The translations under genes were made by a program, and so were the position numbers. A model generated the notes under the pieces. That model saw nothing but the letters and a program-made list of their open reading frames with translations, was not told where the DNA came from and did not search any database. This document shows positions 57,006-64,000 of a stretch of DNA of 64,000 nt, one piece after another (within the stretch, counting starts at the first letter, position 1; every line of letters starts with the position of its first letter). Source of the stretch: Acidimicrobiaceae bacterium (GTDB taxonomy: Bacteria; Actinomycetota; Acidimicrobiia; Acidimicrobiales; Poriferisodalaceae); the NCBI GenBank assembly GCA_026713105.1, contig JAPOPC010000034.1, positions 62,001 through 126,000 of the forward strand. The letters run 5' to 3'.

Positions 57006-58283
57006 ATGAGCGTGCGGCAGGCATCGGTCAGCGCGACCTCGGGTGATGAGCTCAGATCTGAGCTCGATGCGTGGCTCGCGGACAACTGGGATCCCGGCAT
57101 CAGCGTGCGGGAATGGTGGGGCCGCCTCGCCGCAGCGCGACTGTCCAATCCGACGCTGGCAGAGCCGTTCGGTCGGGGCTGGGGGCGCAGCGAGACACGC
57201 GTGCTGGTCGAAGCCATCCGCGCTTCGGGTGCCATCGGCTCACCGGCGGGCTTGGGCATGCTTCTGGCGGCACCGACCATCCTGGAACACGGCACACCCG
57301 ATCAGATCGAGCGTTTCGTGCCCGCCATTCTCAACGGCACCGACGCGTGGTGCCAGCTGTTCTCCGAGCCCGGCGCCGGCAGCGACCTCGCCGGCCTGCA
57401 GACCAAGGCCATCCGTGACGGCGATGAGTGGATCGTGACTGGTCAGAAGGTGTGGACCTCCGAGGGCGCGCATGCGGACCTCGGCATGCTCGTCGCCCGT
57501 ACCGATCCCGAGTCGCCCAAGCACCGCGGCCTCACCTGGTTCGCCTTCGAGATGGATCAGGACGGCGTGGAGGTTCGGCCGTTGCGCGAGATGACTGGCC
57601 GGTCGCTGTTCAACGAAGTGTTCATCGACGGCGCTCGGGTGCCCCACGCGAACGTCATTGGCGAGCTGAACGACGGCTGGCGCGTCACCAACACGACCCT
57701 CATGGTCGAGCGGGCAGGCATCGGCGGCAGCCACGGCCTCGCGTTCGCAGCGGCGCATCCTGGCACGGTCGCCGGGCATCTCGACCGGCCGGCCGGCACC
57801 TTCCGCGGCAAGCGGCTCGCACTGGCGGCCGGGGGAGTGGGCCCGGGCACGTTCAACCAGCTCAGCGAAGAGGCCCGCACCCGCGGCCGTGACGGCGACC
57901 CGGTCGTCCGCCAGGAGCTCGCAGCGTTGCATACCGATCTCGAGGTGATGCGACTGTCGGCAATGCGCAGTCGACAGAAATCCCAGCGCACCGGCGGCGA
58001 GGGCAACCTGGCGAAGCTGCGCATGACCGCGGCGCTGCGCCGGGCCCGGTCGCTGGCCAGCACCATCCTGGGCGCCGACATGACCCTGTGGGGCGACAAA
58101 GCGGCCACCGACGGCGTGCTGCAGGAGATGACGGTCTTCTCACCGGCGCCGTCGATTTACGGCGGCACCGACGAGATCCAGCGGAACATCCTGGGCGAGC
58201 GGGTGCTGGGGCTCCCCAGGGAACCCGGTCCCGATCCGGCCACGCCTTTCCGGGAACTTCCCCAGAACGCCACATCTTGGTAG
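57006..58283 (+). CDS. Acyl-CoA dehydrogenase
   Basis: 425 residues from ATG 57006; a longer open frame upstream runs through the tandem repeat. ACAD signatures: LFSEPGAGSDLAGLQTKAIRDGDEWIVTGQKVWTSEG (FAD and substrate), NEVFIDGARVPHANVIGELNDGW, and APSIYGGTDEIQRNILGERVLGLP near the C-terminus. A 30-residue polar stretch around 250-280 is longer than in short-chain ACADs. It should be an FAD enzyme passing electrons to ETF. Different subgroup from the gene at 10969. Substrate unknown. Confidence 0.88.
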   Translation: MSVRQASVSATSGDELRSELDAWLADNWDPGISVREWWGRLAAARLSNPTLAEPFGRGWGRSETRVLVEAIRASGAIGSPAGLGMLLAAPTILEHGTPDQIERFVPAILNGTDAWCQLFSEPGAGSDLAGLQTKAIRDGDEWIVTGQKVWTSEGAHADLGMLVARTDPESPKHRGLTWFAFEMDQDGVEVRPLREMTGRSLFNEVFIDGARVPHANVIGELNDGWRVTNTTLMVERAGIGGSHGLAFAAAHPGTVAGHLDRPAGTFRGKRLALAAGGVGPGTFNQLSEEARTRGRDGDPVVRQELAALHTDLEVMRLSAMRSRQKSQRTGGEGNLAKLRMTAALRRARSLASTILGADMTLWGDKAATDGVLQEMTVFSPAPSIYGGTDEIQRNILGERVLGLPREPGPDPATPFRELPQNATSW

Positions 58284-58350
58284 TGCGCTGCATCCCGGGT
58301 CGGCGCGAACCCCGAGCGCGGGTCCGAGATGCAGCACAGAATGTGAGCCG

Positions 58351-59748
58351 GTGAGCATCCCCGAACCGCCGCACGGCCGAGAATCTCCGCAGGGCCTTGA
58401 GATCCTGCCCGAGAGCGGTGCCGACTTCGCTGGTGTGCAGGAATCGGTGATCGAGCGACAACCGTCTTCGGCGCCGCCCCGCCTCGTGGTGCTGGTGGTG
58501 CTCATCGCAGCTCTGGCTCTGGCCGCGGTGGTCGTGGCGTGGGTGCGCAGCGGCGGCGACGAGCCCGACGCAGCGATTGCGGCAACCACCACGACAACCG
58601 AACCCCCGGCCACAACCACGACGGTCGGGCCCACTCCGACGCCACGCACGACGCTGCCACCGCCGACGGCGCTGGATGGGCCCATCGGCGACTTGCCGCC
58701 CGCACGCCCCGCCGCCGAGCTCATTGCCACACTCGCCGGTGACCCAACCGGCAACGTCCGCGGCTTCCTGTTCCAGCTCGACCTGGTGAGCGGGGCGGCG
58801 CAGTACGTGCCGCTGCCCCGCCTGCCGCACACCCTGTTCGAGCTCGACGGCGAGATCGTGGTCGGCATCGGGCGCGACGTGCTGCGCGTCGACACCGACA
58901 GCGGGGATCTCATCGTCATCGCCGAGGACGTGACCGAGATGCTGCCTGCGCACAGCCCGCCGGGAATCGTCGCGGTGGTGCGCGGCAGCGAGCATCTCTT
59001 CGCCCGTGTGGTCGGTCCCGACGGCGTGTTCCGCTCCGCAGTGCAGATGCCCAACGAGGCCGTCGTGCATGGTGCGCTCGGCGACCATGTTGTGGTGTCC
59101 ATGGCAGGCAGCGTCATGGCGCTCGACGGGCGAAACCAGGCGCTGCAACTCGGTGCCGGCCGGGTGCTCGCCGTCGGCGACGGGCATGTCGTGCGATTGC
59201 AATGCGAGGAATACGGCTGCCAGATCACCGACACCTCATTCAGCGCCAGCGTGGGCGACGATCGCCGCGACGACTGGTGCGACGACATCTGCGCGGAAGC
59301 CTCTGGCCGCTTCGGCGAACGCGACGACCAGGCCGAGCTGGAGGAGAACTGCTCGACGCTGTGCGAGGACTACCCGATCGTGACCGGCGCGATCACCGAG
59401 CGGCGTGTGGAAGTGCCAGCGGAGCTGCTTGCGGCGTCGCCGGATCGCTGGAGCGCCCAAGGACTGATGTCGCCAGACGGCAACCGCATCGCGTTGCGGC
59501 TCCTGCACGGCAACGGAGCTCCGGCAGGCGTCGTAGTCGTGGACCTCGAAGAGGACTGGGGGCGTCACTCGCCCGAGATCGGCGTCGACCTCGGACACAT
59601 GGCGTGGGCCCCCGACAGCCGGTACCTGCTGTACACGCTCGACAACGACGTCATGGTCTGGGATGTCGAGGCTGCCGAGGGAGAGCTGCCCTCGGGCCGG
59701 GCACACGTCGGCGAACCGCTGGAGCAACTCGTCCTGCGGTCGCCCTGA
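58351..59748 (+). CDS. Membrane-anchored hypothetical protein with cysteine-rich insert
   Basis: 465 residues, GTG 58351. One membrane helix (about 45-65) then a Thr/Pro linker (75-110), so the rest lies outside the cell. The ectodomain reads as repeated beta strands (LFELDGEIVVGIGRDVLRVD, SMAGSVMALDGRN, HMAWAPDSRYLLYTLDND) like an incomplete beta-propeller. Between about 290 and 340 are six cysteines (LQCEEYGCQ, WCDDICAEAS, ENCSTLCED), probably disulfide bonded. No family recognised. It has no clear ribosome site and no TANNNT at the usual distance. Confidence 0.72.
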   Translation: MSIPEPPHGRESPQGLEILPESGADFAGVQESVIERQPSSAPPRLVVLVVLIAALALAAVVVAWVRSGGDEPDAAIAATTTTTEPPATTTTVGPTPTPRTTLPPPTALDGPIGDLPPARPAAELIATLAGDPTGNVRGFLFQLDLVSGAAQYVPLPRLPHTLFELDGEIVVGIGRDVLRVDTDSGDLIVIAEDVTEMLPAHSPPGIVAVVRGSEHLFARVVGPDGVFRSAVQMPNEAVVHGALGDHVVVSMAGSVMALDGRNQALQLGAGRVLAVGDGHVVRLQCEEYGCQITDTSFSASVGDDRRDDWCDDICAEASGRFGERDDQAELEENCSTLCEDYPIVTGAITERRVEVPAELLAASPDRWSAQGLMSPDGNRIALRLLHGNGAPAGVVVVDLEEDWGRHSPEIGVDLGHMAWAPDSRYLLYTLDNDVMVWDVEAAEGELPSGRAHVGEPLEQLVLRSP

Positions 59749-59810
59749 CGGCGCGCTGCGATCACCCCGCACTCGAACAGGCCGAACGAGTCGCCGGCGG
59801 CGATGCTCGG

Positions 59811-60521
59811 TCAGGCGTCTGTGGCGAGTTGTTCGGCGGTGACGATCACGAACAGGCCGGCTGCCTCGATGAGCGGGGGAGCGTCGGGCGGCGCGCCCGC
59901 AGTGTGGACGGCGAGTTCGACGTGAGATTTGCGGCCGTCGCGGCGAGTCTCGCGAGCGTCATAGGTCACGGGTTCGTCGATCGGCACGCCGCCCCGGTAG
60001 TCGATCTCAAGGCGCGCCGTGTAGGCGGCGATTCCCAGGCAGACCATGAGGTAGCCGAGCACGTCGTCGACCACCGCGCACACTGCGCCTCCATGTACCC
60101 GGCCTGGGGCGCTCTCGAAGGCGGCACCGAAGGTCACTGCGGCACGGACGCCGTCGCCGTGGCGGCGCATGTCCACTTCCATGGCGGTCGGATTGGCTGG
60201 GCCGCTGAATGCTCGGTCGCTGAACGCCATGACCTCAGCGCCGTCGGGCGGTCTCGGATCGATGTAGCGGCGGGCGAAGTAGTCCGCAGGGCGCGGCACT
60301 GCTGCTGAGCCGGCTTCGAGCCGCTCGGCGGTGGCGTCGGCCCACGCGGCGATCTCCGCCAGCGTGTCGGCATCGGTGCGATGCCTCACGAAGGCATGCG
60401 CCAGCCGCCGCAACGCCCCTGCCGCTGCGCTGCGCTCGGCGAGTTGAGCATCGGGATAGATCAGATGCAGGTCGCTGCGTGCATCGACGCTGGTGTCGCC
60501 GTGCGGCAACGAGGCGTCCAC
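59811..60521 (-). CDS. PaaI-family hotdog thioesterase
   Basis: 236 residues, GTG 60521. The C-terminal hotdog holds GRVHGGAVCAVVDDVLGYLMVC, the H-G-G-x-x-x-x-x-x-D motif of PaaI/YigI thioesterases, and ARLEIDYRGGVPIDEPVTYDARET. The N-terminal 90 residues are helical and atypical. Probably cleaves an acyl-CoA. Last gene of the leftward unit ABC exporter, ABC ATPase, SnoaL-like, thioesterase; the gap to the previous gene is 6 nt. Confidence 0.82.
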   Translation of the reverse strand: MDASLPHGDTSVDARSDLHLIYPDAQLAERSAAAGALRRLAHAFVRHRTDADTLAEIAAWADATAERLEAGSAAVPRPADYFARRYIDPRPPDGAEVMAFSDRAFSGPANPTAMEVDMRRHGDGVRAAVTFGAAFESAPGRVHGGAVCAVVDDVLGYLMVCLGIAAYTARLEIDYRGGVPIDEPVTYDARETRRDGRKSHVELAVHTAGAPPDAPPLIEAAGLFVIVTAEQLATDA

Positions 60522-60527
60522 GGGGCC

Positions 60528-61073
60528 TCAGCGGCCGAGCCGGCCGGGCTCGCCGTAGGGATAGTCGACCAATTCGCTGGAGGGGTGCTCGAGATCGAAC
60601 GTCCAGTACTGGCGGATCTCGGCAATCAGCCGATCGCCCCCCTCGACGTGCGGGCCGAAGTCGTAATGCTCGCTGCCGCGCACCGCGAACGGCACGCCGC
60701 CGCTGTGCGCCTCCGGGTTGCCGGTGTCGCTGTGCGTCGTGGGGCTGCTGGTGCCGCTCCGAGGTGCAGGCATCGTGCCGGACATCCTCCACTCGATCGC
60801 CGCAGTGTCGCCGTCGGTCACCAGCCGCTCGCAGTGCCACGATGCGCCCTGCCACTTGGAGGCGATGCGCGACCAGAAGCGACCGATCGTCGCTGCCCCC
60901 CGCACGGGTGCGTGATTCGTGTCGTACACCACGGCGTCATCGGTGAAATGCCTCGCTACTGCCGCGGCATCGCCGGAGGTGCATGCGTCGAAATAGCCGG
61001 TGATCCGCGCTTCGATGCCCGCCGCTGCGCTCGCAGCTTCCCCGGTCGTGTTCATGTCAGCCTGCTCGCCCAT
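60528..61073 (-). CDS. SnoaL-like / NTF2-fold protein
   Basis: 181 residues from ATG 61073 (ATG 61055 possible). ARITGYFDACTSGDAAAVARHFTDDAVVYDTNHAPVRGAATIGRFWSRI is the cone-shaped NTF2-like start of SnoaL proteins, with WRMSGTM and YDFGPHVEGGDRLIAEIRQYW at the pocket end. A Ser/Thr/Gly-rich loop (APRSGTSSPTTHSDTG) is inserted in the middle. Such proteins are polyketide cyclases, isomerases or ligand-binding; no reaction can be assigned. Coupled to a thioesterase 6 nt downstream. Confidence 0.75.
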   Translation of the reverse strand: MGEQADMNTTGEAASAAAGIEARITGYFDACTSGDAAAVARHFTDDAVVYDTNHAPVRGAATIGRFWSRIASKWQGASWHCERLVTDGDTAAIEWRMSGTMPAPRSGTSSPTTHSDTGNPEAHSGGVPFAVRGSEHYDFGPHVEGGDRLIAEIRQYWTFDLEHPSSELVDYPYGEPGRLGR

Positions 61074-61138
61074 GTCGCCAGTCTCGCAGGCCCCCGCACA
61101 GCGGGTTCGAAGCAGTCTGGATAAGGCGTTTGCGGTTC

Positions 61139-61951
61139 TCAGTTGACCGCCCAGGACAGCCAGCGGCCGTCACGCCGTTCCAGACGCAGCTTGTGCGAGA
61201 AGCACTCCGAGAGCGTCTCGGCGGTGAGTACGTCGCCCAGGGGACCGCATGCCAGCGGCACGCCGTCGCGCAGGAGCAGCCCGTGTGTGAAGGACGGGGG
61301 GATCTCATCGGTGTGATGGGTCACCAGCACGGTGGCCGGCGTCTGGGGGTCGGCGGCCAGTGATTCCAGGCTGGCCACGAGCTGTTCGCGGCCCGCCAAG
61401 TCCAGACCGGCCGTTGGCTCGTCGAGCAGCAAGAACTCGGGGCGACCCATGAGCGTGCGGGCGAGCTGCACCCGCTGCTGCTCGCCCGACGACAGGGTGG
61501 CGAATGCCCGCTCGGCGAGCTGGGATGCTCCGACGCGCTTCAAGCACGCCAGCGCGGCCGCCCGGTCTGCCTCGGTGTAGGTGTGCCACCAGGTCTCCAG
61601 CGCTGCGTAGCGCGCCGTCATCACGATGTCGAGGCCGCTGATATTCGGTCGGAACTGGTCTCGCAGCGACGAGCTGGCCAGCCCGATGCGTCGGCGGTGC
61701 TCGCGTACGTCGACGGTGCCCCACCGCTCGCCCAGCACATCGACGGTGCCCGTGGTGGGGAAGCGGTACAGCGACAGGATCTTGATGAGGCTCGTCTTGC
61801 CCGAGCCGTTGGGCCCCAGCACGATCCACCGCTCGTGCGGGGCGATGTCCCAGTCGAGCGGCCCCAGCACCGTCCTGCCGTCGTAGACGACCGACACATC
61901 CCGCAGGGAGGCCGTCGGCTGGACAGCTGGCTGATGCTGGGGGTCACTCAC
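61139..61951 (-). CDS. ABC transporter ATP-binding protein
   Basis: 270 residues, GTG 61951, 6 nt after the exporter stop. Walker A GPNGSGKTS, signature LSSGEQQR, Walker B FLLLDEPTAG, H-loop THHTDE. Its order and the FRPNISGLDIVMTARYAALETWWHTYT region resemble stand-alone ATPases such as the ModF/YlmA-type group, without membrane domains. It may act as the partner of the exporter or as a regulator. It is not ThiQ-like in the visible strings. Confidence 0.87.
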   Translation of the reverse strand: MSDPQHQPAVQPTASLRDVSVVYDGRTVLGPLDWDIAPHERWIVLGPNGSGKTSLIKILSLYRFPTTGTVDVLGERWGTVDVREHRRRIGLASSSLRDQFRPNISGLDIVMTARYAALETWWHTYTEADRAAALACLKRVGASQLAERAFATLSSGEQQRVQLARTLMGRPEFLLLDEPTAGLDLAGREQLVASLESLAADPQTPATVLVTHHTDEIPPSFTHGLLLRDGVPLACGPLGDVLTAETLSECFSHKLRLERRDGRWLSWAVN

Positions 61952-61957
61952 CAGTGC

Positions 61958-64000
61958 TCACGTCTCGTTGGGGCGGCCCTCGCCGGCATGCGACACCCAC
62001 GTGGCGTACATCTCGGCGTACCGGCCGCCCAGTGCCACCAGCTCGTTGTGGGTGCCCAGCTCCATCACGCCGCCCTCGTCGATGACCGCGATCCGGTCTG
62101 CCCGCATGGCCGTTGCCAGACGGTGGGCGATCAGCACCGCCGTGCGCCCTTCGAGCAGCAGGTCGAGTGCGCCTTCGATCTCGGCCTCGGTGCTGAGGTC
62201 GACGCTGGAGGTTGCCTCGTCGAGCACGATCACTCGGGGCCGTGCCACGAAAGCCCGCGCCAACGCCAGCAGCTGGCGCTCGCCTGCCGACAGCGACACG
62301 CCCCGCTCGTGCACCGGCGTGTCGGCCCCCGCGGGCAGGCTCTCGATGAGCCGGCGCAGGCCGACCAGGTCGAGCGCGGCGTCGATGTCGGCGTCGAGCT
62401 GAGCGTCGTCGTCTCGGCCCCTGCGACGCAAGCCGAAGGCGATGTTGTCGCGGATGGTGCCGTGGAACAGGAACGGCTCCTGGGGCACCACGCCGAGCTG
62501 TTCGCGCAGCGACGACAGCGTCACGTCGCGCAGGTCCCAGTCGTCGATCGTGATCCGGCCCTGCGTCGGGTCGTAGAAGCGGATGATCAGCTTCGCGATC
62601 GTGCTCTTGCCCGCCCCCGTCGGCCCCACCAAGGCGAACGTCTCGCCCGGGCGGATGTCCAAACTGACGTCGCTCAACACTTCGGGCAGTTCGGGTTCGG
62701 CGGGCTCGCCGCTGTCGAGGTCTCGGCCGTCGCCGCCGTGCTCCGCTCCCGCGCCGTTGCCCAGCGCCGGCAAGCCCATCGGGTCGAATGACGCAGTGAA
62801 CTGTCCAGCGGGCTGTTTCGCCGCGCCGTCGGCGCCCGCACCGTCGGGTCCCTCGCCGGCGGCCCCGTCGCCGTCGCTGTCGCCCGACGCAGCATCGTCG
62901 TCGTAAGCGAACGACACGTTCTCGAGCCGGATGTGACCGCTGACCGGCGGCAGGTCGGCTGCGTCGGGGTGCTGGCGCACGGTCGGCTGGGTGGCCAGCA
63001 CCCCGCTGATCTTGCGCAGGCCTGACTGGCCCTGCTGGTAGGTGCTGTAGAGCTGCGCGAGCTGCTGGATCGGGGCGAAGAACGTCGTGACGTACAGCAC
63101 GAATGCGCCCAATTCCCCGACCGTGAGGCTGCCCCGCAGCACCATTGCCCCGCCGATCGCCAGCACCAGCCCCTGGGCTGCAATGCCGATGGCCTCGGTG
63201 CTGGGCCCGTAGATCGCCTGGACCTTCGACATCGACAGGTTGGCGTCGCGGAAGCGAGCGGTCACCTTGCGGTGCCGCACGGCGTTCTCCAGGCGACGAC
63301 CCGTGGCCGCAATCACCCGGATTCCCGCCAGGTTCTCCGACAGGTCGGCCAATACGTCGGCGATGCGGTCGCGTATCTCGCCGTAGCCGGTCTCGCTGCG
63401 GGTGCGGAACCACAATGTCAGCGCCACCAGCGGCGGGATGATCCCCACGAGCAGGATCATCGCCAGGAACGGGTTGTAGAGGAACAGCACCACGGTCACG
63501 ACGCCCACCGTGAGCACCTGGATGAGCAGGTTCACGAAGCCTTCGTTGATGAGCAGCGCGACGTACTCCATGTCGGAGGTCATGCGGCTGAGCAGCACCC
63601 CGGATTTGGACGTCGTGTACCAGTCGAGCGAGAGCCGCTGGTAATGGCTGAACAGGCGCAACCGCAGGTCGAACATGACCTGTTCGGCGATGCGCCCGTT
63701 CAGGCGTTGACGCAGCCGGCTGAGCAGGATGCTGATGGCGACAACGCCCACAAAGACCAGCACGACCATGTTGAGAGCGAAACGATCGCCGGCCCTGATG
63801 CCGCGATCGATGCCCTGCTGAAAGAGCACCGGCACCGCCTGCATCGCTGCGGTCTCGGCACCAAGCAGCAGCAGTGCCAGCGCGACGCCCCAGCTATGGG
63901 GCACCAGCATGGCTCGAAGGTCGAAAGGGCGGCCTCGCGGGGGGCCGGCGCGCTCTGCCACATGGTCGAAATCGACATCGGGCTCGGGGTGTTCGGGCTC
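61958..64000 (-). CDS. ABC exporter, fused membrane and ATPase domains (5' end may lie outside)
   Basis: At least 667 residues from GTG 63961; the frame stays open to the window edge, so the true start may be further right. Six-helix type IV exporter membrane domain (25-320), then ATPase domain with Walker A GPTGAGKST (446-454), Q-loop VVPQEPFLF, signature LSAGERQ, Walker B VIVLDEATSSVD and H-loop AHRLA. An acidic/Gly-rich insert of about 70 residues (354-425) splits the ATPase after FAYDDD, the A-loop Tyr. Half-transporter; would dimerise. Substrate unknown. Confidence 0.9.
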   Translation of the reverse strand, partial: EPEHPEPDVDFDHVAERAGPPRGRPFDLRAMLVPHSWGVALALLLLGAETAAMQAVPVLFQQGIDRGIRAGDRFALNMVVLVFVGVVAISILLSRLRQRLNGRIAEQVMFDLRLRLFSHYQRLSLDWYTTSKSGVLLSRMTSDMEYVALLINEGFVNLLIQVLTVGVVTVVLFLYNPFLAMILLVGIIPPLVALTLWFRTRSETGYGEIRDRIADVLADLSENLAGIRVIAATGRRLENAVRHRKVTARFRDANLSMSKVQAIYGPSTEAIGIAAQGLVLAIGGAMVLRGSLTVGELGAFVLYVTTFFAPIQQLAQLYSTYQQGQSGLRKISGVLATQPTVRQHPDAADLPPVSGHIRLENVSFAYDDDAASGDSDGDGAAGEGPDGAGADGAAKQPAGQFTASFDPMGLPALGNGAGAEHGGDGRDLDSGEPAEPELPEVLSDVSLDIRPGETFALVGPTGAGKSTIAKLIIRFYDPTQGRITIDDWDLRDVTLSSLREQLGVVPQEPFLFHGTIRDNIAFGLRRRGRDDDAQLDADIDAALDLVGLRRLIESLPAGADTPVHERGVSLSAGERQLLALARAFVARPRVIVLDEATSSVDLSTEAEIEGALDLLLEGRTAVLIAHRLATAMRADRIAVIDEGGVMELGTHNELVALGGRYAEMYATWVSHAGEGRPNET

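Noticed and set aside
61139-61951. Missing ThiQ for the thiamine transporter
   Set aside because: This ATPase is 10 kb away, coupled to an ABC exporter and does not resemble ThiQ in visible strings.

Overview
The window is high-GC, gene-dense actinobacterial DNA. A free-living, lipid- and acyl-CoA-degrading actinomycete is suggested by F420-type luciferase-like oxidoreductases, three class III CoA transferases, acyl-CoA dehydrogenases, a TIGR03084-type protein, DapC/DapF and many GTG starts. My best guess is an Acidimicrobiia-like lineage; this is inference from gene style and no marker was compared. I see no transposase, integrase, prophage or CRISPR array. The only mobile-type module is a VapBC pair.

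Layout. 1-10.9 kb: cytochrome P450 (cut by the window edge), MBL hydrolase, SMP-30 lactonase, phytanoyl-CoA-type dioxygenase, SDR, EamA exporter, DUF6159-like membrane protein, LLM oxidoreductase, class III aminotransferase, nitroreductase, CoA transferase. 10.9-17 kb: acyl-CoA dehydrogenase, NUDIX, second SMP-30 with an alpha/beta hydrolase, HSD10-like SDR, MFS. 17-25 kb: an unusual DNA polymerase I-like gene, class IV aminotransferase, pgsA, cinA, two LLM oxidoreductases. 25-28.6 kb: leftward operon enoyl-CoA hydratase, MFS, CoA transferase. 28.6-39 kb: conserved core recA, flavin monooxygenase, miaB, miaA, then on the other strand dapF-hflX-vapBC-dapC. 39-44 kb: SDR, tRNA-Gly, two small proteins, metX with a structured leader, DEAD-box helicase, tRNA-Cys, tRNA-Val. 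44-51 kb: lipoprotein, CoA transferase, pfkA, TPP riboswitch with thiBP. 51-64 kb: acetoacetyl-CoA synthetase, TIGR03084, coaE, double-hotdog protein, HAD phosphatase with an unknown partner, acyl-CoA dehydrogenase, membrane-anchored protein, thioesterase, SnoaL-like protein and two ABC genes.

Regulation is unusually readable. At least fifteen genes carry a TANNNT box 6-9 nt before the start codon, the signature of leaderless mRNA. recA has two damage-type promoters: a TTGACA/TACATT promoter with a perfect CGAAC-N4-GTTCG LexA box in its spacer, and a downstream TGTCA-type element matching the mycobacterial RecA-NDp (PafBC) consensus. The same second element sits before the HAD/unknown pair at 55.4 kb, suggesting an uncharacterised DNA-damage-responsive unit. 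Other points for follow-up are the polymerase with about 175 extra residues between motifs B and C, the possible RNA switch before metX, a DapF lacking its first catalytic cysteine, a CinA with a degenerate amidase domain, and a tandem repeat that re-encodes a gene's C-terminus and stop codon.
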